The translations under genes and the position numbers were made by a program. A DNA stretch of 5,204 nucleotides from Pseudomonadota bacterium (lineage in GTDB: Bacteria; Pseudomonadota; Gammaproteobacteria; Burkholderiales; Ferrovaceae), in the NCBI GenBank assembly GCA_021804705.1, contig JAJZHC010000112.1, positions 1 to 5,204 on the forward strand. The letters run 5' to 3'. The notes below the pieces were generated by a model. It was not told the DNA's origin, made no database searches, and worked only from the letters and a program-made list of their open reading frames with translations. Below, in pieces: positions 5,204-5,204 of the stretch. How positions within the stretch are numbered: position 1 is the first letter of the stretch; each line of letters starts with the position of its first letter.

Positions 5204-5204
5204 G

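Overview
The window reads as chromosomal DNA of a betaproteobacterium, probably Nitrosomonadales or Burkholderiales. The basis is the character of the encoded proteins (GlmS, an RppH tail close to the betaproteobacterial form, a DUF3501 protein) and a GGGGACAGACC-type repeat common in that class; this is a judgement by eye, not a search result. All six genes I accept lie on the minus strand, so transcription runs from the right edge to the left. The long plus-strand frames are shadows of these genes.

Layout, in transcription order. (1) 4874-5203: the C-terminal part of RppH, the Nudix RNA 5' pyrophosphohydrolase, with its N-terminus beyond the right edge. (2) 4792-4873: an 82-bp gap with a perfect TTGACA -35 box that overlaps the rppH stop codon, a 4/6 -10 box, and a perfect inverted repeat at the predicted transcription start. 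(3) 4372-4791: a rubrerythrin-family diiron protein without the usual C-terminal rubredoxin domain. (4) 4266-4371: a gap with a strong GC-rich hairpin (4331-4360). (5) 2940-4265: a GlpC/HdrD-like protein with two [4Fe-4S] motifs and two cysteine-rich (CCG-type) domains. (6) 2351-2935: a DUF3501 protein starting 4 nt after the previous stop. (7) 2213-2350: a 138-bp gap filled almost entirely by a nested inverted-repeat element next to a perfect TATAAT box for glmS. (8) 386-2212: full-length glmS, glucosamine-6-phosphate synthase. (9) 308-385: a short gap in which I see no convincing terminator or promoter. (10) 2-307: the N-terminus of a CBS-domain signalling protein that leaves the window at the left.

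Genes 3, 5 and 6 look like one operon and are the most interesting part. A plausible but untested reading is that the diiron protein detoxifies peroxide or senses oxygen, and that the iron-sulfur protein supplies electrons in place of the missing rubredoxin. DUF3501 has no known function. GlmS (cell-wall precursor synthesis) and RppH (mRNA turnover) are housekeeping genes on either side and probably unrelated in function. No stretch longer than 300 bases lacks a gene, and I see no tRNA, rRNA, CRISPR array or intact transposase gene.
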